NCBI GenBank assembly: GCA_030149175.1
Contig: JASBSA010000101.1
Location: 1 to 32,595 of the forward strand
Direction of reading: 5' to 3'
Length of the DNA stretch: 32,595 nucleotides
From: Winogradskyella sp.
Lineage (GTDB): Bacteria > Bacteroidota > Bacteroidia > Flavobacteriales > Flavobacteriaceae
The position numbers and the translations under genes are program-made. Positions 1 to 6,901 of the stretch are shown piece after piece; the stretch's first letter is position 1, and each line of letters begins with the position of its first letter. The notes under the pieces were generated by a model. That model was given only the letters and a program-made list of their open reading frames with translations. It did not search any database and was not told the origin of the DNA.

Positions 1-116
1 AAAGGAGCGCGAAGTTACAAAAAAAGTTGTGCAACCTCTTAAATCCATTTATTTTCGTGCAAAAATTATTCCAGATTATAAATTGGCATTTTGTCAGTTT
101 TCAAAATTGTATTTAC

Positions 117-1325
117 ATGAAATTCGCCATCATAAAAGAACGTAAAAATCCACCAGACAGACGTGTTGTATTCTCTCCAGAAACCTTAGCAGAAGCCAGA
201 GGAAAATTTCCAGAAGCAGAGTTTGTTGTTGAGTCTTCGGATATACGTGTGTTTCCTGATGAAGCTTATGCTAAATTAGGTTTTGAAGTCACTGATGACG
301 TGTCTGATGCTGATGTTATGATTGGAGTAAAAGAAGTACCAGTTGAGAATTTAATTTCGAATAAAAAGTATTTCTATTTTTCTCATACTATAAAGAAGCA
401 ACCTTATAACCGTAAGTTGCTAAAGGCAATGCTAGAGAAAAATATTGAAATGTACGACCACGAAACCATTGTAAAGCAAAGTGGAGCACGTCTCATAGGT
501 TTTGGACGATATGCAGGTTTGGTTGGTGCGTATAACGGATTTAGAGCTTTAGGATTACGAGATGGTTTATTCAATCTACCAAAAGTAGAAACGCTTGCTG
601 ACTTAGAAGAAGTAAAAGCTGAACTTGATAAAATTACCATTCCAAACATTAAAATACTACTTACCGGAACAGGTAAAGTGGCTTATGGTGCCAAAGAAAT
701 TTTAGATCATTTAGGGATAAAACAAGTTAGTGATGCTTTGTATTTAACTGCTGAGTTTACTGAACCAGTTTACGTTATGGCTGATGTTATGGAATATGCC
801 AAACGCAAAGATGGCAAAGTAGGTAATAAGCAACAGTTCTATAAAGACCCTACAGGTTATGAGAGTAATTTTATGCCTTATGCCAAGCAGACCGATTATT
901 TTATAGCGGGCCATTTTTATGGTAATAATGCACCGTATTTGTTTACACGAGAAGATGCTAAACACTCGGAGTTTAGAATCAATTTGGTAGCTGATGTCTC
1001 CTGTGATATCGACGGACCAGTAGCGTCTACCATAAGACCTTCAACCATAGCTAATCCTTTTTATGGTTATAATCCACAGACCGAAAAAGAAGTAGCCTTT
1101 GATGCTAAAGGCGCTATAACGGTTATGGCAGTAGATAACTTACCTTGCGAGTTGCCAAAAGATGCCAGTGAAGGTTTTGGTGAAACTTTTGTAGAACATG
1201 TTATACCAGCATTCTTCAATAATGATGAACGAGGTATTTTGAAACGTGCAAAAATCACAACAGCTGATGGTAAGTTGACTGAACGTTTTAAATACCTTCA
1301 GGATTATGTAGATGGGAAAGAGTAA
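117..1325 (+). CDS. NAD(P)-dependent oxidoreductase, alanine dehydrogenase / saccharopine dehydrogenase (LYS1)-like
   Basis: A 402-residue protein of the AlaDH/PNT superfamily in the form common in Bacteroidota. The N-terminal domain opens with MKFAIIKERKNPPDRRV, like AlaDH_PNT_N, and a Rossmann region follows near residue 180-190 (ILLTGTGKVAYGA). Conserved blocks include FSHTIKKQPYN, FGRYAGLVGAYNG, IAGHFYG, VADVSCDIDGP and MAVDNLPCELPKDAS. Family members are annotated as alanine dehydrogenase or lysine-forming saccharopine dehydrogenase; the true substrate cannot be read from sequence. The open frame extends upstream to 27, but the upstream residues look like untranslated leader (hydrophobic, no family match), so I place the start at the ATG at 117. 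No promoter box was clear. The end overlaps the convergent DUF1361 gene by 38 bases. Confidence 0.85.
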   Translation: MKFAIIKERKNPPDRRVVFSPETLAEARGKFPEAEFVVESSDIRVFPDEAYAKLGFEVTDDVSDADVMIGVKEVPVENLISNKKYFYFSHTIKKQPYNRKLLKAMLEKNIEMYDHETIVKQSGARLIGFGRYAGLVGAYNGFRALGLRDGLFNLPKVETLADLEEVKAELDKITIPNIKILLTGTGKVAYGAKEILDHLGIKQVSDALYLTAEFTEPVYVMADVMEYAKRKDGKVGNKQQFYKDPTGYESNFMPYAKQTDYFIAGHFYGNNAPYLFTREDAKHSEFRINLVADVSCDIDGPVASTIRPSTIANPFYGYNPQTEKEVAFDAKGAITVMAVDNLPCELPKDASEGFGETFVEHVIPAFFNNDERGILKRAKITTADGKLTERFKYLQDYVDGKE

Positions 1326-1968
1326 GGTTCTTTACCATCCAATACCCAACCACCAAAAATCCACCAAACCCTAAGATAAATAGCCAAGCATCGGAATTTT
1401 GAAATGGTGAAAACATAATTTCAAAAACATCAGAAATTAACACTTTTGGATTGCTGATAATTTCCCAAGAATTGTACCTTAAAAATCGTCCAAGGTAAAC
1501 ACCAAAACCACAAAGGAAGATGATGATTAGTGAGATGGTTTCAATTGGAATTTTTTTAAATTGAGATTTAACCAATTGTTGCATATCCAGTAACGACAGG
1601 TAGAAGAGGAGCAAGCCACTGAGCGCAAAAGATAAAATCACCAGAACGTCTAACCACAACAAATGATTGTTTCCAACTCTAATGTGTATTAGGTCTGTAA
1701 CAATATAAGGAGCATTTGGTAAAAAAGCTAACCATACCAAAATCCAAAAGCTTAGCTTTAGTCTGTTTAAGTTTTGTTTGGTGATGAGGTACATGGTTAT
1801 GGCGTACGGAATAATAGCTAAAAAGACATTCCAAACTAAGAATAGGTAGAAGAATGATTTATTCAGTTTTATTCTTACCATTAGTGAAATGATGCTAAAA
1901 GTCAGTGCAACTGTGACTAATGATAGCGTTTTAAACTTTGATTGTATGAGTGTTTTTATGGTTTCCAT
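1288..1968 (-). CDS. DUF1361 domain-containing membrane protein
   Basis: A 226-residue polytopic membrane protein with about six hydrophobic segments. The block LAFLPNAPYIVTDLIHIR near residues 80-97 is the hallmark of DUF1361, supported by the preceding WNVFLAIIPYAI. The function of this family is unknown. It is the last gene of the minus-strand run; its ATG lies 38 bases inside the end of the DUF2809 gene, so translation of the two is probably coupled. Its 3' end overlaps the convergent dehydrogenase gene by 38 bases. No terminator was seen. Confidence 0.85.
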   Translation of the reverse strand: METIKTLIQSKFKTLSLVTVALTFSIISLMVRIKLNKSFFYLFLVWNVFLAIIPYAITMYLITKQNLNRLKLSFWILVWLAFLPNAPYIVTDLIHIRVGNNHLLWLDVLVILSFALSGLLLFYLSLLDMQQLVKSQFKKIPIETISLIIIFLCGFGVYLGRFLRYNSWEIISNPKVLISDVFEIMFSPFQNSDAWLFILGFGGFLVVGYWMVKNLTLSHLHNPEGI

Positions 1969-2329
1969 TGTAATATTCTATTAATAAGACTGTGATAATT
2001 CCTAACGTATAAGCCACTAAATCTCCAAATTGAAAAGTGCTACCAAAAATGAGCTTTGCAGCAGTGCTATCTTGTAAATTAAAGTAGGCTAAGAATGATG
2101 TGAGTTGGAGCAACTCTATACCATAAGCAATAAAGAAGACGACCAAAGCAGAGGCCCTCACACTCATATTGGTGCATCCTCTAAATATTGCATATAGTAA
2201 AATAACAACGAGATAATCGCCAAAGGTGTAGCGGATAAATCCGGTTTTTATGATAAAGGCAATAGCCAACTCTACCAAGAATAGTGTGTGTGCTAAGACC
2301 AGGTAATTTTTATTGAACTGTAGTTTCAT
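1931..2329 (-). CDS. DUF2809 domain-containing membrane protein
   Basis: A 132-residue protein with about four membrane segments. The features GFIRYTFGDYLVVILLYAIFRG (residues ~30-51), GIELLQ (~70-75) and STFQFGDLVAYTLG (~96-109) match the DUF2809 pattern of conserved acidic residues at membrane ends. Function unknown. It lies 7 bases after the preceding small membrane protein and overlaps the DUF1361 gene, consistent with co-transcription in the CreD run. Pairing of DUF2809 and DUF1361 suggests a shared membrane role, but that is inference. Confidence 0.8.
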   Translation of the reverse strand: MKLQFNKNYLVLAHTLFLVELAIAFIIKTGFIRYTFGDYLVVILLYAIFRGCTNMSVRASALVVFFIAYGIELLQLTSFLAYFNLQDSTAAKLIFGSTFQFGDLVAYTLGIITVLLIEYYNGNHKNTHTIKV

Positions 2330-2336
2330 GTTTTAT

Positions 2337-2660
2337 TTAATCGATTAGACTCAAGACAATAAAAAAGTAGCCAATAGCAATAGGCAAGTTTAGTAGTAAA
2401 AGGCCACAATGTCCTAGTAGTTCAATCCGATTTTGCCAATAATAAATTGCAGTTAATAACGTAATGATAAATATTAGGAGGTTGTACCAGAAAGCTATTA
2501 TTACAAAATAAATACCTATAGTTACTATACTATCAAACTTCTGTGTAATAAGAAATATAGCTAACAGAATAGTTCCTATTATAAAACTTAGTAATGCACT
2601 TCCTTTACAGACGTTTTTAATCCTTTGAATTACTCTTGAACTTATATCTTGATTAACCAT
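2337..2660 (-). CDS. Small membrane protein of unknown function downstream of CreD
   Basis: A 107-residue protein with three hydrophobic segments (residues ~21-40, 45-71 and 80-105) and a basic N-terminus. I recognise no named family. Its ATG overlaps the 3' end of creD by 8 bases, which argues for translational coupling and a functional link to CreD, and it sits immediately before the DUF2809 gene. The reading frame is intact with a plausible start, so it is likely a real gene, but no function can be given. Confidence 0.7.
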   Translation of the reverse strand: MVNQDISSRVIQRIKNVCKGSALLSFIIGTILLAIFLITQKFDSIVTIGIYFVIIAFWYNLLIFIITLLTAIYYWQNRIELLGHCGLLLLNLPIAIGYFFIVLSLID

Positions 2661-4029
2661 TGTTCCAGTCTATTTTTCTTGACACTAACATAACAAGTGC
2701 GAGTATTACAAATAGACCAATACTACCCACTAATAAGGCATAATTTTCTAATTGTATAATCACATAGATGAAGGAGTATAATGAAGTTAACGATAACCCA
2801 ATCAACATTGGGAATTTTATGTTTTTCAATATTGATTTTGAGTAAACAGTAATAAGTGTTACAACAGAAATACCAGCAATAAGATAGGCCTTTAAAAAGT
2901 TGCTATGCTCTGAAATAGATACCAATAATGTATAAAACATTACCAAAGCCAATCCAATCATTAAATATTGAAAAGGATGTATGTTTATTTTGCTCATAGT
3001 TTGAATGAGAAAAAACAGCAAAAAAGTAAGCCCAATAACAAGGAATCCATATTTGGCCGAACGTTCGCTTTTTTGATATTCATCTACTAATACTACGAAC
3101 TTAGTGCCAAAAGCAAATTGCCTTAGGTTTGGAACTTTATTAAAATATGTTTGAGAGAACGCTCTGTTAATAGATAAGACTTTCCAGTTTACTTTAAAGC
3201 CATCTTGAGTTATACTTCTGGTTTCGTCGTCAGGTGAATAATTGCCAATAAAACCTGGATCTGCCCAATTAGACGTCATTTGCATTGTTGTGGTTTTGCC
3301 AACAGGTATGATTCTTATTGACTCGCTACCATCATAAGTAACATTAATTTTGAAATTAAAGTTAGACTTTAATAATTCCTCATTAATAAAATTACTCTCT
3401 AATTCGTCAAGATTGAGTTTGTTGTCGTTATCCGAAAAATTAGTTTCTAAATCATATTTATTTCCATTTAAACGTATTCCCATTTCATTTTTTATGCCCT
3501 TAAGGTTTGTGGTTTTGTATAGTATAGTGGCTTTATCCCAAACAACATCTTTTTCTTCTATAGCCTTTATGCTTAAATCTAATGGATTGAAATGTCCAGA
3601 TAAAGCCATATTTGTTGTGAAAACAGCTGATTCAAAATTGCCTAAATGAAGTTTTTTTGAATTTACATCAGCTTCAGTATTTAAGGTTTCAGGAAATACA
3701 TACGCATAATTTATATGTGTTTGTGTTTCTTTAAGGTAAGTTTGGGTTTTTTCGTTGAAAGTTGATTTTTCAGAATAGGTTTTATAAGGTACTTTCAGTA
3801 TTGGTCCATAAATAATAATTTCGTCTCCCCATTTACTGTTGATCTCGTTAACAACATTATTTTGTCTAAAACCCCTTTCTTCTATCAAAAGGTTAACGTA
3901 AGTAAGTGGAATTAGAAGTACAAGGACGAGTATACCAACGATTATCATTCTAGCCGTAATTGAATGTTTTAACCAATAACCAAATTTGCTCGATTTTGGA
4001 TTTGTTTTTTTGTTTTCTGAGTGTTCCAT
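2653..4029 (-). CDS. creD: Cell envelope integrity protein CreD (inner membrane)
   Basis: A 458-residue protein of normal CreD length. It has one N-terminal membrane helix (residues ~29-49), the CreD-type block LLIEERGFRQNNVVNEINSKWG just after it, a large extracytoplasmic domain to about residue 320, and about five C-terminal helices (~326-452). CreD belongs to the CreBC regulon in E. coli and affects envelope integrity and beta-lactam response; its biochemical role is not known. Here no creBC genes are present. Instead, a winged-helix regulator gene lies two genes upstream, and a palindrome identical in its arms to one upstream of the operon lies 18 bases before the creD ATG. This hints at separate control of creD within the run. 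Confidence 0.9.
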   Translation of the reverse strand: MEHSENKKTNPKSSKFGYWLKHSITARMIIVGILVLVLLIPLTYVNLLIEERGFRQNNVVNEINSKWGDEIIIYGPILKVPYKTYSEKSTFNEKTQTYLKETQTHINYAYVFPETLNTEADVNSKKLHLGNFESAVFTTNMALSGHFNPLDLSIKAIEEKDVVWDKATILYKTTNLKGIKNEMGIRLNGNKYDLETNFSDNDNKLNLDELESNFINEELLKSNFNFKINVTYDGSESIRIIPVGKTTTMQMTSNWADPGFIGNYSPDDETRSITQDGFKVNWKVLSINRAFSQTYFNKVPNLRQFAFGTKFVVLVDEYQKSERSAKYGFLVIGLTFLLFFLIQTMSKINIHPFQYLMIGLALVMFYTLLVSISEHSNFLKAYLIAGISVVTLITVYSKSILKNIKFPMLIGLSLTSLYSFIYVIIQLENYALLVGSIGLFVILALVMLVSRKIDWNNG

Positions 4030-4047
4030 GAAAATAAGTAATTAAAG

Positions 4048-4066
4048 TACTTTGTGTTTCAAAGTA
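4048..4066. promoter_or_regulatory. Operator-like inverted repeat upstream of creD
   Basis: A perfect 7-base inverted repeat TACTTTG / CAAAGTA with a 5-base spacer, in the 54-base gap between the DUF2236-like gene and creD, 18 bases before the creD ATG. The same arms and flanks (14 bases to the left of the spacer and 10 to the right) recur at 6058-6076 before the first gene of the run. Binding by the nearby winged-helix protein is inferred. Confidence 0.6.
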
Positions 4067-4083
4067 AAAGATTAAAAAAATTT

Positions 4084-4842
4084 TTATGTGATGTTCATGC
4101 GTTTTATGTCTTGTTTATATGCCGACGGCAAAAGCACTTCCTTTATCATCCAATCTAGCTTAATGCTTCTAAAGAACTTATAAATTGAGATCATCGCAAA
4201 TAACAATGATGTTTTTCTCAAACTAAGCATTTGTCTTACTGAATCTGGTAATAACAAAATTTGGGATTCCAATAAAAGACGGTACCTAAAAAAGCCTAAA
4301 TGTTTTCTATACTGTTTATAAAGATCTTTGGTTAATTTACTATTCTTAAGATTTTGACCTAAATGTGTTTGTCGTGCAATTTGAAAATCAGAGTAGGTAA
4401 GTGGTAAGTCTTTTAGTCCCATTCTACGGCCAACATTGTTAAATACATTCAAAACTTCTTGTTTCTCACTAATTGTAAGCGGTCTTTGTAGCAACTTATA
4501 AGAACGAATAGAATAATCTATTAGCATAAAGAGTACATCTTTATAAGCCCATTCTGGAATGTTTTGTCCACGACTTTGTTCTACCGAGTTATGAATGGAG
4601 TTAATAGTATCAATAGCTTTTATGGCAGCGTCTTTTTCTGAAAAGACAATAGCTCTGGCATAATTAACTGTTGAAAACAAACGGCCTAATGGATCTTTAG
4701 GTAATTTACCAGTAAAATAGAGCCAATCTACAGACTTGTTAAGCGCAAATTCGGCAGAAGCACCAGCAAAAACCAGTAAAATGGTATCGCTTTTACCCCA
4801 AACCTCTCTTACAATTGAATTTCTATCTACAAAAAGCTCCAT
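4084..4842 (-). CDS. Oxygenase MpaB-like / DUF2236 family protein
   Basis: A 252-residue mostly alpha-helical protein. It shows the DUF2236 layout: an N-terminal segment with SIVREVWG and FAGASAEFALNKSV (where relatives carry the heme-ligating His region), then DPLGRLFSTVNYARAIVFSEKDAAIKAIDTINSIHNSV, and a C-terminal half with RMGLKDLPLTYSDF. The family includes rubber oxygenase Lcp-like and MpaB-like b-type heme proteins. In this copy the usual AHP motif reads as AGA followed by SAE, so heme binding is uncertain. It starts 4 bases after the regulator gene, so it is almost surely co-transcribed with it. Confidence 0.7.
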   Translation of the reverse strand: MELFVDRNSIVREVWGKSDTILLVFAGASAEFALNKSVDWLYFTGKLPKDPLGRLFSTVNYARAIVFSEKDAAIKAIDTINSIHNSVEQSRGQNIPEWAYKDVLFMLIDYSIRSYKLLQRPLTISEKQEVLNVFNNVGRRMGLKDLPLTYSDFQIARQTHLGQNLKNSKLTKDLYKQYRKHLGFFRYRLLLESQILLLPDSVRQMLSLRKTSLLFAMISIYKFFRSIKLDWMIKEVLLPSAYKQDIKRMNIT

Positions 4843-4846
4843 AATT

Positions 4847-5140
4847 TTAAGTCTTGTTAATCAATTTTTCAAGGGCTTCAATGTGTTTTTTAAATTCGGC
4901 TTTGCCGAGTTTAGTGGCACTGTATCTGGTATTTGGTTTACGGCCAATAAATTGTTTTTCGACCAAAATATAATCTGCACTTTCTAACGCTTTGGTATGG
5001 CTAGCCAGATTGCCATCAGTAGCACCAAGTAATTCTTTTAAAGTATTAAAATCAGCATACTCGTTTACCATCAGAATAGACATAATACCCAATCGTATTC
5101 TATGGTCAAAAAGTTTATTAATGTTAGTTATAATACTCAT
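4847..5140 (-). CDS. Winged helix-turn-helix transcriptional regulator (HTH_34/MarR-ArsR-like)
   Basis: A 97-residue DNA-binding protein. It shows NKLFDHRIRLGIMSILMVN (helix 1), FNTLKELLGATDGNLASHTKALESADYI (the helix-turn-helix) and a wing with KQFIGRKPNTRYSATKLGKAEF, the standard pattern of the one-domain winged-helix regulators (PF13601 type). The open frame extends 14 codons upstream, but those overlap the preceding gene; the ATG at 5140 lies 7 bases after that gene's stop, so I use it. It has no sensor domain, so the signal is probably sensed by dimer changes or by the membrane partners encoded just before it. The two matching palindromes at 4048 and 6058 are its best candidate targets, making autoregulation likely. 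Confidence 0.82.
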   Translation of the reverse strand: MSIITNINKLFDHRIRLGIMSILMVNEYADFNTLKELLGATDGNLASHTKALESADYILVEKQFIGRKPNTRYSATKLGKAEFKKHIEALEKLINKT

Positions 5141-5147
5141 ATTGCTT

Positions 5148-5429
5148 TCAGCTACCTGCAAAAGGTGATCCAAAAAGGCCAACAGCCATTTCCATCCAAA
5201 TTAGTAAAAGTAAAACTAAGATGGTGACTATTAGTATAGTCTTATGTTTTTTTGATGTGGTTATTATTAAATTAATTAATATAGCTGTACCATATAGTAG
5301 GATACCAGCAATGATAAAGTCTATCAATTTCCAATTAACCTGAGAAGTGAATTGCATTGCTATTAATGGGATGAGCAATATTAATGTAGCGATACCTAAA
5401 AAAATATCTAATCGTTTACTTTGTATCAT
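5148..5429 (-). CDS. Small three-helix membrane protein in the regulator operon
   Basis: A 93-residue protein with three hydrophobic segments (residues ~10-28, 34-54 and 60-83). I recognise no named family. An upstream ATG at 5450 would add seven residues but would overlap the previous gene; the ATG at 5429 leaves a 7-base gap, the same spacing as before the regulator gene, so I prefer it. It sits between a six-helix membrane protein and the winged-helix regulator, a three-gene arrangement I associate with Bacteroidota; a role linked to sensing or membrane homeostasis is only inference. Confidence 0.68.
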   Translation of the reverse strand: MIQSKRLDIFLGIATLILLIPLIAMQFTSQVNWKLIDFIIAGILLYGTAILINLIITTSKKHKTILIVTILVLLLLIWMEMAVGLFGSPFAGS

Positions 5430-5436
5430 ATTACAA

Positions 5437-6048
5437 TTATTTAGAGTCATACTTAAAATGCATCCATGTGCCATACATTATATGCATTATTCCAAAACCA
5501 ATGACCCAAAGCCAAAAGCCATAGCCTGGATAATAGCTGGCAATTAATCCAAGTACAATCTGAATATATCCTAAATATCTGATATCTCCCAAACTATATT
5601 TAGACGCACTTACTAAGGCCAATCCGTAAAAAATAAGCATTAAACCTCCAGTTTGACCATATCGGCCTTGATCTAAAATAATAAGGCAGTAAATACCACC
5701 AACCATTAATGGAATTAAAAAATTTAACAACAAGCGACGCGAAGAATTATCCCATATCTTTTCATCATTCTTTTTGGCTTTTCTTACTGTGAGAATAACA
5801 CCAGTTAAAGCACTTAGTAGTGCAATTAGTATTAATACAGCCATACAAGTCCAAAATACCCAACCATGGAATATAAATAGCACACCGTCACTGTAAGTGT
5901 TCACCAACCAAAATGCGACCGAAGCACCAACTAAGGCATAAATACCAGCTAGTATACCAGATAAGCCACTCAGTGAAATAAAGCGCGAGGATTTATTCAT
6001 TAAATGTTTTATCTCGCTAATGTCTTTTAAATAATCTTCGTTGCTCAT
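5437..6048 (-). CDS. Six-helix membrane protein, first gene of the regulator/CreD run
   Basis: A 203-residue protein. A short charged cytoplasmic start (MSNEDYLKDISEIKHLMNKS) is followed by about six membrane helices (near residues 24-50, 62-87, 110-127, 132-150, 156-172 and 175-192) and a short soluble tail. No enzymatic motif is visible. Similar proteins next to winged-helix regulators in Bacteroidota are annotated only as membrane proteins. It is the first gene after the divergent gap at 6049-6158; a palindrome begins 9 bases before its ATG and overlaps a likely -7 promoter box, so its expression is probably repressed there. Confidence 0.72.
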   Translation of the reverse strand: MSNEDYLKDISEIKHLMNKSSRFISLSGLSGILAGIYALVGASVAFWLVNTYSDGVLFIFHGWVFWTCMAVLILIALLSALTGVILTVRKAKKNDEKIWDNSSRRLLLNFLIPLMVGGIYCLIILDQGRYGQTGGLMLIFYGLALVSASKYSLGDIRYLGYIQIVLGLIASYYPGYGFWLWVIGFGIMHIMYGTWMHFKYDSK

Positions 6049-6057
6049 AAATTAAAG

Positions 6058-6076
6058 TACTTTGAAATACAAAGTA
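6058..6076. promoter_or_regulatory. Operator-like inverted repeat upstream of the regulator operon
   Basis: A perfect inverted repeat TACTTTG / CAAAGTA, spacer AAATA, starting 9 bases before the ATG at 6048. The same arms occur at 4048-4066 before creD. Identity extends to the flanks (attaaag on the left, aaa on the right), while the spacer differs at four of five positions, as expected if only the arms are contacted by a protein. Confidence 0.65.
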
Positions 6077-6102
6077 AAATAATTTATTTTAATTCAGCAA
6101 AA
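6070..6102 (-). promoter_or_regulatory. Likely Bacteroidota-type promoter of the regulator/CreD run
   Basis: On the minus strand a -33-like TTTTG (6102-6098) is followed after 20 bases by TTACTTTG (6077-6070), a one-mismatch form of the -7 box TAnnTTTG. The -7 box overlaps the left arm of the palindrome, as in a repressor-controlled promoter. It would give a leader of about 15 bases. Confidence 0.4.
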
Positions 6103-6158
6103 CAATTTTAGGATATATTAACTAAATTTATGTTTATCAATCAAATTTTGAGAGCCAT

Positions 6159-6518
6159 ATGGATTTATTCGAATTACTTTTAGCCATCGCCAATATTGCT
6201 GGTGGTATACTTCTTGGACTTGCGACACTAGATAAATGGGATGGTGAAAGCAATTTTTTTAATAAAATCGCTGGTTTTTTGGCACCATTTCAAACTGTAA
6301 TAGGGCTTGGATTAATCATCTTAGCGATTCTCGAGTTTTGGGATGGACTATTATTTAACATCGCAAGTATCTTGGGTGGAATACTATTGTTAACCCATGC
6401 TTTTGGCAAAGTGCCAGCTTTGGAAACTAGTCTTAGAAAATTGTCGGCTAAACTAATGCCGTTTAAGGCTATAATTGGTATTGGTTTAATTGTAATTGGT
6501 TTAATTCAATTGTTTTAG
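6159..6518 (+). CDS. Small membrane protein with internal duplication
   Basis: A 119-residue protein made of two similar halves, each with two hydrophobic helices. The first half contains IANIAGGILLGL and LAPFQTVIGLGLIILAILEF; the second contains IASILGGILLLT and LMPFKAIIGIGLIVIGLIQLF. The two APF/MPF-(Q/K)-x-xIG-(L/I)-GLI segments align without gaps. No named family is recognised, and there are no catalytic residues to suggest an enzyme. It is transcribed divergently from the regulator operon; TAAATTTA at 6123-6130 is a possible imperfect -7 box. The next gene begins 2 bases after its stop. Confidence 0.65.
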   Translation: MDLFELLLAIANIAGGILLGLATLDKWDGESNFFNKIAGFLAPFQTVIGLGLIILAILEFWDGLLFNIASILGGILLLTHAFGKVPALETSLRKLSAKLMPFKAIIGIGLIVIGLIQLF

Positions 6519-6520
6519 TA

Positions 6521-6901
6521 TTGAATCCAGCAGAAGTTTATATCCTAAAGCAAGAAGAACCTTATAAATCTATCTTGTTACAGCTTCAAGCCATCATAGA
6601 AGCAGTGGTTCCTAATGCAGAATTATTATACAAATGGGGAATCCCTTTTTACTATAGTAAAGGTATTCCTATGTGCTTCCTTAATCAATCTAAAGACTAT
6701 GTAGATTTAGCCTTTTGGCATTTTGATCAAATGGATAAGCATACCGAACATTTTATAGATGCTAATAGAAAATCTATTCGCTCATTACGTTTTAAATCGG
6801 TTGAAGATATTAATGATGAGGTAGTAGTTTATGTACTCGAAAAGCAATTAGAGATTAATACCAATCCCTTCAAGCTTATTCTAGGAAAGAAAAAATCTTA
6901 A
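6521..6901 (+). CDS. DUF1801 domain-containing protein
   Basis: A 126-residue soluble protein of the DUF1801 (YdhG-like) family: residues ~15-115 include ILLQLQAIIEAVVPNAELLYKWGIPFYY, then FLNQSKDYVDLAFWH, a typical DUF1801 pattern in which a helix-W/G-P-F strand precedes a small beta-sheet. Relatives have been proposed as iron chaperones (frataxin-like fold), but no function is certain. The start codon is TTG, two bases after the stop of the upstream gene; the frame has no ATG before residue 51, so TTG is the only reasonable start. Its stop overlaps the convergent kdsA stop within a shared TTAA. Confidence 0.75.
   Translation: MNPAEVYILKQEEPYKSILLQLQAIIEAVVPNAELLYKWGIPFYYSKGIPMCFLNQSKDYVDLAFWHFDQMDKHTEHFIDANRKSIRSLRFKSVEDINDEVVVYVLEKQLEINTNPFKLILGKKKS

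Noticed and set aside
1-116. AAGGAG at 2-7 and the open frame starting at 27 as ribosome site and N-terminus of the dehydrogenase
   Set aside because: AAGGAG is not close to any start, and the residues before the ATG at 117 do not fit the family N-terminus.
404-1258. Minus-strand frames inside the dehydrogenase gene
   Set aside because: They overlap a strongly conserved gene fully and show no domain or membrane pattern of their own.
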